Shown here: positions 32,872 through 41,396 of the stretch, piece after piece
Numbering within the stretch: position 1 is the stretch's first letter
How the letters are laid out: the number at the start of each line of letters is the position of its first letter
The notes under the pieces: model-generated
Seen by the model: the letters and a program-made list of their open reading frames with translations, nothing else
What the model was told of the DNA's origin: nothing
The model's database searches: none
NCBI GenBank assembly: GCA_002343985.1
Contig: DDTB01000001.1
Coordinates: 62,001 to 126,000, forward strand
Source: Chitinophagaceae bacterium UBA2375
Lineage (GTDB): Bacteria; Bacteroidota; Bacteroidia; Chitinophagales; Chitinophagaceae
Direction: 5' to 3'
DNA length: 64,000 nt
Program-made: the position numbers and the translations under genes

Positions 32872-33792
32872 TTATGATGCAGGGCCTTCCGAAACGGGGG
32901 GCCTTTCATCTATCCACCATTCGGCCCTGTATTCGGGTTTATAATCCCATTTCCAGCGGCGGTGGCTCCAGAGGTAATTATCCGGTTGACGGCGGATATT
33001 TTCTTCGAGGAAGTCGCGGTAAAGCCTGGTCAGTTTGCCTTTTGGAAAATCCGAAGCGTTCTCCGTAACCAGAACAGGCTCCAACTTATAATATCCCCGT
33101 TGGGGTAATTTCAGCATCCGTATAAAAACCACAGCCGTTCCATTACGGATCGCGCCCTTTTCTGGCCCGGTAACAAAAGGCGCCGGCTTGCTGAAAAAAT
33201 TAAGCCAGTATGAACGATGGGCCACGCCCGGGTTCTGGTCTGCCACAAGCCCAATGGAATATTGTTGCCTGAACAGCTCATGCACCTGGTTTTTAAAATC
33301 CTGTGCCGCCACGAGTTTGGTGCCCTTTTTGCCCCTCAGGTCAAAAAATATTTTATTGATTGCCTTGTTTTTAATCCGCATATAAATGCCAATCCAGGGC
33401 AAACCGACATTCTCCGCTACGATCCAGTTGGCGTATTCCCAGTTGAAATGATGGCCGGTATGCAATTGCATGCTGAGGCCTTTATCTTTCAACTGCTTAA
33501 AGACTTTATCGTCGATGCTTACATGTTTATGAAAGGTTTTATCAGATATACTCAGCATTTTAATCGATTCAATAAAAGTATCGATCAGGTTTCTGTAAAA
33601 CCGGGAAGCTATGCTCGTCCGCTCCAGTTCCGTTTTTTCAGGAAAAGCGATGGACAGGTTATGCATGACCACCTTTTTCCGATACCCAAAAACATGGTAA
33701 ATGAGCAGGTAGGCCAGGTCGCTGATGCGGTATAAAATAAAAAAAGGCAACAGGGATACCAGGTACAATAAACCGTAAATCAGGTAATACAT
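32872..33792 (-). CDS. LpxL/HtrB-type lipid A acyltransferase
   Basis: A 306-aa lysophospholipid acyltransferase of the LpxL/HtrB family, expected to add a secondary acyl chain to lipid A at the inner membrane. There is one N-terminal hydrophobic segment (about 3-33). The catalytic HX4E appears as HHFNWE (about 112-117), and the family blocks ADQNPG, WLNFFSKPAPFVTGPEKGAIRNGTAVVF and PDNYLWSHRRWKWDYKPEYRAEW are clear. It is 56 bp downstream of nadB on the same strand. The acceptor and chain length cannot be read. It complements the lpxD/lpxC genes at the far end of the window. Confidence 0.92.
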   Translation of the reverse strand: MYYLIYGLLYLVSLLPFFILYRISDLAYLLIYHVFGYRKKVVMHNLSIAFPEKTELERTSIASRFYRNLIDTFIESIKMLSISDKTFHKHVSIDDKVFKQLKDKGLSMQLHTGHHFNWEYANWIVAENVGLPWIGIYMRIKNKAINKIFFDLRGKKGTKLVAAQDFKNQVHELFRQQYSIGLVADQNPGVAHRSYWLNFFSKPAPFVTGPEKGAIRNGTAVVFIRMLKLPQRGYYKLEPVLVTENASDFPKGKLTRLYRDFLEENIRRQPDNYLWSHRRWKWDYKPEYRAEWWIDERPPVSEGPAS

Positions 33793-33848
33793 ACGGAAGC
33801 TTAAGCCGCAAAGGTAACCGGAATCGCTGAGCCAGACAAAGCTAAGCC

Positions 33849-35447
33849 CTACAGGATGGTGTTTTGCAGGATGGCAGAGCGATCAGGAAAATCGGTATTG
33901 TAATGCAAGCCACGGCTTTCGTGCCTGAGTTCTGCGCTTTTCACAACCAGGTATGCTACCGTAATCATGTTGCGCAATTCGCAAAGCTGGGGCGACACTT
34001 CCGTGTGTTGGTACAAGGCTTCGGTTTCTTCGTGCAAAAGGTCGAGCCTTTTATTGGCACGGCGAAGGCGTTCATTGTTCCGCACAATACCGACATAATC
34101 ACTCATGAGCAGTTTCAATTCTTTCAAGCTTTGGGTAATGAGGATTTTTTCGCGTGGCGCCGTCGTGCCTTCGGCATTCCAGTCGGGCACATCGTTACGA
34201 AAATCAATACTATGGATCATCTCCACAGATTTGAGGTAACTGCGGTGCGAAAACACCATAGCCTCGAGAAGGGAATTACTCGCAAGCCGGTTGGCACCGT
34301 GCAGCCCGGTACTGGCACATTCACCGGATGCAAATAGATTTTTGATGGAGGTTTGACCCCAGGCATCCGTTTTGATGCCGCCGCAACTATAATGCGCCGC
34401 GGGCGAAACGGGGATCATATCTTTCGATACATCAATGCCAATACTGAGGCATTTCGCATGAATATTCGGAAAATGTTCGATGAATTTTTGCTGGTCCATG
34501 TGCCGGCAATCAAGGTACACATACTCGGTACCATTCACTTTCATCTCATTATCAATAGCCCTCGCCACAATATCCCTTGGCGCAAGGTCTTTCCGGCTGT
34601 CATACCGTTCCATAAAAGCCTCACCTGATGCATTTCGCAGGATGGCCCCGTCGCCACGAACCGCTTCCGTGATCAGGAATGAGTGCCCACGCACGCCTGG
34701 TTCATACAAAGCAGTGGGGTGGAACTGGATGAACTCCATATTTTCAATCCTGCCCTTGGCCCTGTACATCATGGCCACACCATCACCTGTGGCAATTGCC
34801 GGATTGGTTGTACTCCTGTACACCTGTCCATTGCCCCCGGTAGCCAGCAGGGTAATCTTTGCGGTTATTTTTTCGATTTTTTGTGTATTGAGGTTGAGTA
34901 CATACACGCCAAAACATTCGATATCCGGGGTTGATTTGGTAACGAGGTAGCCGAGATGGTGCTGCGTGATCAGGTCAAGGACGAAGCAATGGCTGATGAG
35001 TTGGATATTGGGTGCGGTGCGGATGGCTTCAAGTAATGCCCTTTCCATTTCTTTGCCGGTAACGTCTTTATGGTGCAGGATGCGGCTTTCGCTGTGCCCT
35101 CCTTCTTTTCCCAATTTGAAATCGCCATCAGGGTCTTTATCAAAATTGGCGCCCCATGCAATGATCTCTTCAATACGCTCCACACCTTCCTTCACAACTA
35201 TCTCCACCACTTCCCGGTTACAAAGCCCATCGCCCGCCACCAGGGTATCATCAATATGCTTTGAGAAACTGTCGTGGTCAAAATCCATCACACCCGCGAT
35301 GCCTCCTTGCGCGTACTTGGTATTGGTTTCATCGCTCTGTGTTTTGGTGAGGATGGTCACTGTTTTACCAGGACAATGTTGCGCCACTTTCAAGGCGTAG
35401 GTGAGTCCTGCAATGCCGGAACCTATAACCAGGAAATCTGTTTGCAT
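33849..35447 (-). CDS. nadB: L-aspartate oxidase NadB
   Basis: A 532-aa FAD enzyme that oxidises L-aspartate to iminoaspartate for NAD synthesis. The dinucleotide motif is GSGIAGLTYALKVAQ (8-22); further blocks include TKYAQGGIAGVMD, the fumarate-reductase-like HSESRILHHKDVTG, and the catalytic region LAPRDIVARAIDNEM. HYSCGGIKTDAWGQTSIKNLFASGECA leads the second FAD block. The C-terminal helical domain is complete. nadA and nadC are not adjacent. It sits 16 bp beyond the ispG stop region on the same strand (39 bp gap), so transcription with ispG is plausible. Confidence 0.96.
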   Translation of the reverse strand: MQTDFLVIGSGIAGLTYALKVAQHCPGKTVTILTKTQSDETNTKYAQGGIAGVMDFDHDSFSKHIDDTLVAGDGLCNREVVEIVVKEGVERIEEIIAWGANFDKDPDGDFKLGKEGGHSESRILHHKDVTGKEMERALLEAIRTAPNIQLISHCFVLDLITQHHLGYLVTKSTPDIECFGVYVLNLNTQKIEKITAKITLLATGGNGQVYRSTTNPAIATGDGVAMMYRAKGRIENMEFIQFHPTALYEPGVRGHSFLITEAVRGDGAILRNASGEAFMERYDSRKDLAPRDIVARAIDNEMKVNGTEYVYLDCRHMDQQKFIEHFPNIHAKCLSIGIDVSKDMIPVSPAAHYSCGGIKTDAWGQTSIKNLFASGECASTGLHGANRLASNSLLEAMVFSHRSYLKSVEMIHSIDFRNDVPDWNAEGTTAPREKILITQSLKELKLLMSDYVGIVRNNERLRRANKRLDLLHEETEALYQHTEVSPQLCELRNMITVAYLVVKSAELRHESRGLHYNTDFPDRSAILQNTIL

Positions 35448-35486
35448 GACAAATATTTTTAACGGTGAGGCCTACACGAAATTGTG

Positions 35487-37463
35487 TCAGGCTGTTACCG
35501 TGGGTTCAACCCAGGCACCGTTCTCTTTGAGTAAATGAATCAGTTCATCCACAGCCACTTCGCTGTTGATGTTGCGCTTTACCACTTCCTTGCCTTTATA
35601 CAACGTAATCTTCCCTACCCCGCTTCCCACATAACCGAAATCGGCGTCGGCCATTTCGCCGGGGCCATTTACGATACAGCCCATGATCGCGATCTTTACC
35701 CCTTTGAGGTGGTTGGTGACTGCGCGGATGCGGGCGGTTGTTTCCTGCAAGTCGAAGAGGGTCCTGCCACAACTTGGGCAACTGATATATTCCGTCTTGG
35801 AAATCCTTGTCCTGGTGGCCTGCAGGATACCAAAGGCGATGGAGTTCAATTCAGCCGGCCTTGGGGCTTGTTCTTTATTTCCATAATGATGGCCCAGGCA
35901 GATCCCGTCGCCAAAGCCATCGAGCAAAAGCGCGCCGGTTTCCACCGCGTAATGGATCAGGCTTTCGTCTATGCGTTCATGGTTGCTGTCGCATATAATC
36001 ACAACCGGGTTCCTCACCTGCATCTGCAAGATTTCTATAAACAGTCGCCGTATGCTTTGCACGGCATGTTTGTTTTGTGAACTCAGGCAAATCACGACGG
36101 TAGGGTCTTTCGACAATGCTGCCAACACTTCCTTGACGGAAGGTTTGGGGTCAGCGGATGTGTAAGCATCCAGCATCACCCAGTTCATCCTGTCTGATTT
36201 CTCGACGCGCACATCCATGTAATCCGATGCGTCCATCAAGGGGTAACATTTTTCTTTATCGCCTGCCTTGCGCCATGCATCATGTCCCAACAATACCTTT
36301 AATGTTCCGGGAAGCGCGAATGCGGGTTCTGATTGGCAGAAAATATAATCGGCGGCGGCATCCCCGATATTCCATTTATCGGAGGGTTCATCATACTGGT
36401 AGCCGATGGCTTTCAGGTCACCTGCCTGGATGGTTTCGTATTTGCTGTAATCAGCCACTACCACTGGCACATGCTTACCGCCAAGGTTACCCAGCTCAAA
36501 ACTCTCCCTGCGTGTGTATTCAAATGGGGAATAGCCCATTTTCAAAATCGCGGGTACGTTACCGTTAGTTTGTATGCCGGATGGCTGGTATCTTTTCACA
36601 AGGTCGCGGCAAACCGGGATTTCAAATTCCGGGTCTTCCGTGAGGGACACGCGTATGGTGTCTCCAATGCCATCTTCCAGCAATGTTCCGATACCAATGG
36701 CCGATTTGATGCGCCCGTCTTCCCCATCCCCCGCTTCGGTAACGCCCAGGTGCAATGGATAACATTCCCCGAATTCAGTCATCATATGCTGCACCAGCAA
36801 TCGGTATGCGTAAACCATCACCTGGGGGTTGCTGCTCTTCATGCTCAGCACAATCTGGTGGTAATCTTCTTCCCGGGCGATCCGTAAAAATTCCATCGCG
36901 CTTTCCACCATACCTATCGCGGTATCGCCATAGCGGCTCATGATGCGGTCGCTCAGGCTGCCATGGTTGGTGCCAATGCGCATCGCGGTGCCATGCTGCT
37001 TGCAAATCCTGATCAGTGGCACAAATTTTTCGCGGATGCGGTCAATCTCCTCTGCATACTCCTCATCCGTATATTCCAGTTGTTCGAATTTCTTCTTATC
37101 TACATAATTCCCCGGGTTGATGCGAACTTTCTCAACTATGCCCGCCGCGATTTCAGCCGCATTGGGTGTGAAATGGATATCGGCCACAAGTGGCGTATCA
37201 TATCCCCTTTTGCGCAATTCATTCCTGATATGCAGCAGGTTTTCAGCTTCCTTTTTGGAAGGCGCCGTAATCCGCACCAGTTCAGCGCCGGCTTCAATGC
37301 AGCGGATGCACTGTTCCACGGTTGCCAGGGTATCCATGGTATCGGTGGTGGTCATGGTTTGCACCCTGATGGGGTGGTTTGCACCAAGCAGGATATTCCC
37401 TACCCGCACTTCACGGGTGGGCAGGCGTTTATAGGATGTCAGGGAAGGCGTGTAGAATTCCAT
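35487..37463 (-). CDS. ispG: IspG (GcpE), long form with inserted domain
   Basis: A 658-aa iron-sulfur enzyme converting ME-cPP to HMBPP in the MEP pathway. The TIM-barrel half (starting TREVRVGNILLGANHPIRVQTMTTTDTMD) is separated from the Fe-S half by an insert of roughly 250 residues, the three-domain form known from Bacteroidota, Chlamydia and plants. Cluster cysteines appear in CPSCGRTLFDLQET (about 558-562) and GCIVNGPGE (about 591). An earlier in-frame ATG at 37523 overlaps a perfect -7 box, so ATG 37463 is preferred. It belongs to the same pathway as dxs in this window. Confidence 0.96.
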   Translation of the reverse strand: MEFYTPSLTSYKRLPTREVRVGNILLGANHPIRVQTMTTTDTMDTLATVEQCIRCIEAGAELVRITAPSKKEAENLLHIRNELRKRGYDTPLVADIHFTPNAAEIAAGIVEKVRINPGNYVDKKKFEQLEYTDEEYAEEIDRIREKFVPLIRICKQHGTAMRIGTNHGSLSDRIMSRYGDTAIGMVESAMEFLRIAREEDYHQIVLSMKSSNPQVMVYAYRLLVQHMMTEFGECYPLHLGVTEAGDGEDGRIKSAIGIGTLLEDGIGDTIRVSLTEDPEFEIPVCRDLVKRYQPSGIQTNGNVPAILKMGYSPFEYTRRESFELGNLGGKHVPVVVADYSKYETIQAGDLKAIGYQYDEPSDKWNIGDAAADYIFCQSEPAFALPGTLKVLLGHDAWRKAGDKEKCYPLMDASDYMDVRVEKSDRMNWVMLDAYTSADPKPSVKEVLAALSKDPTVVICLSSQNKHAVQSIRRLFIEILQMQVRNPVVIICDSNHERIDESLIHYAVETGALLLDGFGDGICLGHHYGNKEQAPRPAELNSIAFGILQATRTRISKTEYISCPSCGRTLFDLQETTARIRAVTNHLKGVKIAIMGCIVNGPGEMADADFGYVGSGVGKITLYKGKEVVKRNINSEVAVDELIHLLKENGAWVEPTVTA

Positions 37464-37520
37464 AAATGAATCATTGGTGATATACCGGTAACAAAACACC
37501 GGTTCTGCCCGAATGTTTGG

Positions 37521-37528
37521 CAAAGATA
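37521..37528 (-). promoter_or_regulatory. Promoter -7 box for ispG
   Basis: TATCTTTG on the - strand, a perfect TAnnTTTG, 58 bp before the preferred ispG ATG and just after the BatB-BatC stop. It rules against initiation at 37523. Confidence 0.5.
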
Positions 37529-37531
37529 CAG

Positions 37532-39193
37532 TTACCAGTCTTTATCCGGTTTTACAGGTGAGGCCTGGTGCTGGCGGTTCAATTTATCCTGTAGTGCTTT
37601 TTCCTGTTGCAGGAGCGCCTTGAGCCTGTTCTCGGCTTCCTGCCGGCTAATTTTAGATGGTTGCTGCCTTGGTTCCTTTTGCTTATTTTGCTGATTGGGT
37701 TGCTGTGGCTGCTCCTGTTGTTTGGAATCCTTTTTTTGCTCTTCGTTCTTGTTTTTTTGCTGCTGCTGTTGTTGTTGCTCCATTTGTTTCAGTGCCTGCT
37801 GCAGGTTCTGGCGGGCATCCTGGTTGGTTGGGTCTAAGCGGAGCGATTCCTTATAAGCGCTGATACACTCTTTTAGTTTTTGCATATTCTGCCAGGCCAC
37901 TCCCTGGTTATACCAGGCATTGCTTTGATCCGTGGCATTGGGCAGTGCTTCCATGGCATCTTTGTAGGCTGCAATGGCTTCTTCTTTCTTGCCGGCCTTA
38001 TACAAGGCATGGCCCAGGTTATATTTAGCAGCAGCCAGTCCGGGTTGCTGTTCCAACGCTTTCCGGTATAGGTCAGCCGCTTTATCATACACTTTGTCCT
38101 GGTAAAGGCGATTGCCTTCACGCACTGTTTTATTGGCCTCCTGAGCCTGTGTTTGGAGACCCGTGCAAAAGCACAGCATCAACATGGCCAAAACCGGCGC
38201 TTTGGGCAATGAAAGTGCCTGGCGCCGCTCGGGTATGAACCATTCCCATAAAAGAAGGATCAGCACAAGGGCGAGGAGCCAGGGAAAGAAATACTGGTAC
38301 TCTGTATTTGACTCATCCGCGAGGGGCCTTTTCTCCATTTGGGCCAGGGCCGACATCAATTCAGCCCGCACGGTTTCAGTTTGTGTAAAGCGCTGGTAAG
38401 TGCCGCCTCCAGCATCCGCGATATCAGAAAGCCATGCTTCATTTAAACGGCTGAGCACCTGGTTGCCCTCGGCATCCTTTTTATACATATTGGTGACCGG
38501 GTCTAACAGCGGCGCACCTCCCGGAGAACCAATGCCGATGGTATGGATGACTACACCCTGCTTGCGCAGTTCCCGTGCTACTTTAACAGCCTGTTCATCA
38601 TGGTCTTCCCCATCGCTGATCAACACAATGGATTTATATTTTTTATCGCGCTGGTCGAACGACTCGTTGCACAGGCTGAGGGCTTCGGCGATTACCGTTC
38701 CCTGAGTGGGGACCGATTCAGGAGATGCCACTGAAATGAACATCGCCGCGGCCGTATGATCAGAAGTCAGGGGCATTTGCAGATAGGCTTTACCGGCAAA
38801 AACCACCAGCCCGATTCGGTTATCGCCAGATTGGCTGATTACGCGGGCCATGAGTTGGCGGGCCCTTTCTATCCTTGATGGACTGATATCTTTTGCCAGC
38901 ATACTCTTGCTGACATCCAGCGCGAACATTACGTCTATGCCTGACCGTTGTGTACTGCCAGATTTACCTGCCAGTCGCGGGCTTGCGATAGCAATAGCCA
39001 GGATGGTAACAGACAAAAAAGCGAGGATGAATTTGTTTTTATATGCTGTAGGATTATAATTCGCCAATAACCGTGCAGAGCCGATTTTTCGCGCGACGCA
39101 GTTTTTCTGACGGATAGCATAAAGGTACAAACCGGCCAATAACACAGCTGAAGCCAGGAGCCATACAAGATATGGGTATTGAAAAGAGGGCAT
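37532..39193 (-). CDS. BatB-BatC fusion: VWA-domain membrane protein with TPR tail
   Basis: A 553-aa protein. The N-terminal half is BatB-like: two hydrophobic segments (about 8-26 and 53-71), a von Willebrand A domain with intact MIDAS (DVSKS, about 93-97, plus SDGED) and a third membrane segment near 300-318. A second hydrophobic stretch (about 330-348), resembling a signal peptide, then leads into a BatC-like half with three TPR repeats (about 355-460), a glutamine-rich linker and a charged coil. In Bacteroidota batB and batC are usually separate genes in a moxR-batABCDE operon; here neither moxR, batA nor batD is nearby. Involvement in stress tolerance is family knowledge; the function here is inferred. 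Confidence 0.87.
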   Translation of the reverse strand: MPSFQYPYLVWLLASAVLLAGLYLYAIRQKNCVARKIGSARLLANYNPTAYKNKFILAFLSVTILAIAIASPRLAGKSGSTQRSGIDVMFALDVSKSMLAKDISPSRIERARQLMARVISQSGDNRIGLVVFAGKAYLQMPLTSDHTAAAMFISVASPESVPTQGTVIAEALSLCNESFDQRDKKYKSIVLISDGEDHDEQAVKVARELRKQGVVIHTIGIGSPGGAPLLDPVTNMYKKDAEGNQVLSRLNEAWLSDIADAGGGTYQRFTQTETVRAELMSALAQMEKRPLADESNTEYQYFFPWLLALVLILLLWEWFIPERRQALSLPKAPVLAMLMLCFCTGLQTQAQEANKTVREGNRLYQDKVYDKAADLYRKALEQQPGLAAAKYNLGHALYKAGKKEEAIAAYKDAMEALPNATDQSNAWYNQGVAWQNMQKLKECISAYKESLRLDPTNQDARQNLQQALKQMEQQQQQQQKNKNEEQKKDSKQQEQPQQPNQQNKQKEPRQQPSKISRQEAENRLKALLQQEKALQDKLNRQHQASPVKPDKDW

Positions 39194-39244
39194 GAAGGTT
39201 GAAATTAAGACAGCCCGTGATAAAATCCTGTTAAAGATTCCAAT

Positions 39245-40069
39245 CTATTTTTTGCCCTCAAAGAAACCATACTCCTTGAGGATATCACGGGTGATATCGA
39301 GCCTGACGCGGGCCATGTCAATATCCTTATTATCCGAACGTACCAGGGTGATAAAGAAATACACATGCTTGTTTTCTTCGATCCAACCCGTGACCCAACC
39401 AATGGATTGGCCTTTTTCGTCGTAGCCCCAACCCGTTTTATAGCTGAGTTTATAATTGGTATTGTCTTCCTGCAACATCATGTTCCTGACGGTTTCCATG
39501 ACGCTTTTGCGGAAGGGCAGCTGGTCGAAATACAGTTTCTTCATTAAACCCAGTTGTTCATCGGGGGAAATCTTCAATGTGTTGTTCAGCCAGAAGGAAT
39601 CAATGGGGCCACTGATATTTTTATTGCCGTACGAAAGGCTGTCGATCCAGCGCTGCATGGTATCCTTTCCGATACGGCGGGCGATTTCCTGGTAATAAGG
39701 CACAGCACTCACACGGAATGCCTCTTTCATGCTGAGGTTTTTATTCCAGTCTTTGTTCCAGCGGCGAACGCCATCCCATGGTATCACCATATTTTCATCT
39801 GTTGCCACACCTGTTTGCAGGGCGATGAGGGAGTTGATGATTTTGAATGTGGACGCAGGTTGGAGGCGCATGGTATCGAGGCCCATATTATATACCACGA
39901 TCCTGCCGTCAGCATTGTTCAGCATGGTGAAACAACCTTCTACCTGCTTGGCGTCAAAATATTTTTTCAGCGAATCATCTACTTCCGCCTTATTGATGGA
40001 GCAACCATAAAACAAGGCTGCCAGGAAGATGGCGGTTAAGGAATTAGATAAAAAAAGGGTCTTACGCAT
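39245..40069 (-). CDS. Class D (OXA-type) beta-lactamase, predicted lipoprotein
   Basis: A 274-aa serine beta-lactamase-like protein with a lipoprotein signal (FLAALFYGC, lipid-modified Cys23). All class D landmarks are present: STFK (73-76), SAV (121-123), YGN (147-149), KTG (211-213) and a downstream WVTGWIE. Characterised class D enzymes hydrolyse penicillins and sometimes carbapenems, using a carboxylated active-site lysine. The frame opens 29 codons earlier, but ATG 40069 immediately precedes the signal peptide. Neighbours are housekeeping genes on the same strand and no mobile element is nearby, so it looks intrinsic. A penicillin-sensor (BlaR-type) domain is the alternative, but there is no membrane or protease part. 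Confidence 0.88.
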   Translation of the reverse strand: MRKTLFLSNSLTAIFLAALFYGCSINKAEVDDSLKKYFDAKQVEGCFTMLNNADGRIVVYNMGLDTMRLQPASTFKIINSLIALQTGVATDENMVIPWDGVRRWNKDWNKNLSMKEAFRVSAVPYYQEIARRIGKDTMQRWIDSLSYGNKNISGPIDSFWLNNTLKISPDEQLGLMKKLYFDQLPFRKSVMETVRNMMLQEDNTNYKLSYKTGWGYDEKGQSIGWVTGWIEENKHVYFFITLVRSDNKDIDMARVRLDITRDILKEYGFFEGKK

Positions 40070-40097
40070 GAATTTGAATTTAGGGCTATGCCCGGAA

Positions 40098-40682
40098 TTA
40101 TTTTTGTTTTCGTATATGCTTTGCCGTTGCATCGAGCGCTTCATAAAAATCCTCACCGAATTTACGGACCAGGGGCTCTTTCAGGAATTCATATACCGGC
40201 ACTTTTAATTTCCTGCCCAGTGTACAGGCTGCTTTGCAATGGTCTTCCCTGGGTTCGTAGTTGGCGTATTCAGTGACGCTGTCGGAACTTTTTTTAACAA
40301 TCACCGGGAAGAGGTGGCAACTGATGGGCTTTTTCCATTTTACTTTGCCGTCCCTGTAAGCCTGTTCGATACCGCATTTCACAATACCTTTTTCATCGGT
40401 GATGCCATACACGCAAATGCGGCTGTTGATGGTGGGCGTTACCCAGCCAAATTCCTTATCGTACACATACCTGCCCTGCTCTCGGATATTCCGGATGCTT
40501 TCGTCGTTGAGGTAAGGAACAACGGCATCGAACACTTCATCAATCTTCTTTAGCTCTTCTTTATCGAGTGGCGCGCCGGCATCACCGTCTACGCAGCAGG
40601 CGCCTTTACAGGCGTTTAGGTCGCATACAAATTGTTCGCTGACCAATTTATCACTAACCAGTACATGATCTATGGCAATCAT
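40098..40682 (-). CDS. DUF3109 cysteine-rich protein
   Basis: A 194-aa cytoplasmic protein of the DUF3109 family. The N-terminus carries Cys20, Cys25, Cys29 and Cys30 (VCDLNACKGACCVDGDAG), reminiscent of the CxxCxxCC zinc/iron-cluster clusters of YkgJ-type proteins. Further cysteines lie in SRICVYG, VKCGIEQ, ISCHLFP and DHCKAACTLGRK, so a bound metal cluster is likely. It is widespread in Bacteroidota with no assigned reaction. It is placed between gldD and the beta-lactamase on the same strand with short gaps (42 and 28 bp). Confidence 0.9.
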   Translation of the reverse strand: MIAIDHVLVSDKLVSEQFVCDLNACKGACCVDGDAGAPLDKEELKKIDEVFDAVVPYLNDESIRNIREQGRYVYDKEFGWVTPTINSRICVYGITDEKGIVKCGIEQAYRDGKVKWKKPISCHLFPVIVKKSSDSVTEYANYEPREDHCKAACTLGRKLKVPVYEFLKEPLVRKFGEDFYEALDATAKHIRKQK

Positions 40683-40724
40683 GCTGTAAAAATACGATGA
40701 AATAGGGAGCTTGCGTTGTTTCTG

Positions 40725-41396
40725 TTATGGGCGGCCTGATGGTTCCCAGCGAAAACTGTTGATCAGGTGCAGGATATCTTCCTGCAAAAAATCCTGCACA
40801 GGCCGGAGTGAGTCTGCATTGGGCGTTGCATCGAAATACAAGGCGCCCCTGATGAAATGCCGGTTGGTGTCGCTGAGAAAAAATTGCCTGCCTGTGGCCG
40901 CGTTTCCCCCCACTTTAAAATACACACCATGGATGCCATTGGCCGTCCGGATTAGGCTGTCGCGGATGGAACTGGCTACAATATCATTTTTGTTGGTCAG
41001 GTTAAAGGCGTCGTTAACCATACGGTCAAAGTAGTTCGTGCCGATGGAATCGCGGTAACTGCCATCCGGAGCCTTCACTTTGTACACGGCCTTACCACCG
41101 ATGATTTTATAACTGAGGAATATACGGGCATGGTAACGGGGGAAGTCGATGTTGACCCAGTAAGGGTTTTCGGGGGTACTGTCGAAATACGTACTGTCCT
41201 GCACCACTTGCGCATACACGGGATACTCAAAGCTATACGGAAAGCCCTCCCTGCTGAACCTTGTATATTCCCTTTCCGGAAAATCGATATGGAAATAGCC
41301 TTTCTTTTTGGGCACATAAGGCGAATTGCAGGAAGCAAGCGCAACAAACGTTATGAATGCTATTGCAATCCTGATCGAGGATAAGCGTCTATGCAT
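40725..41396 (-). CDS. gldD: Gliding motility lipoprotein GldD
   Basis: A 223-aa lipoprotein (lipobox VALASCNSP, Cys about residue 22) of the GldD family, required for gliding in Flavobacterium johnsoniae. Family blocks are YVPKKKGYFHIDFPEREYTRF near the start of the mature protein, NPYWVNIDFPRYHARIFLSYK, and a C-terminal FFLSDTNRHFIRGALYFDATPNADSLRPV. The frame opens 33 codons upstream inside gldE; ATG 41396 overlaps the gldE stop by 8 bp and leads straight into the signal peptide. It is last in the mutY-ssb-gldE-gldD order conserved across the phylum. Presence does not prove gliding, since non-gliding relatives retain it. Confidence 0.94.
   Translation of the reverse strand: MHRRLSSIRIAIAFITFVALASCNSPYVPKKKGYFHIDFPEREYTRFSREGFPYSFEYPVYAQVVQDSTYFDSTPENPYWVNIDFPRYHARIFLSYKIIGGKAVYKVKAPDGSYRDSIGTNYFDRMVNDAFNLTNKNDIVASSIRDSLIRTANGIHGVYFKVGGNAATGRQFFLSDTNRHFIRGALYFDATPNADSLRPVQDFLQEDILHLINSFRWEPSGRP

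Noticed and set aside
37680..37800. Glutamine-codon-rich, strongly repetitive stretch in the BatB-BatC gene as a frameshift or microsatellite insertion
   Set aside because: The frame stays open with a sensible charged C-terminus after it; low-complexity Q-rich linkers are common in this protein class.
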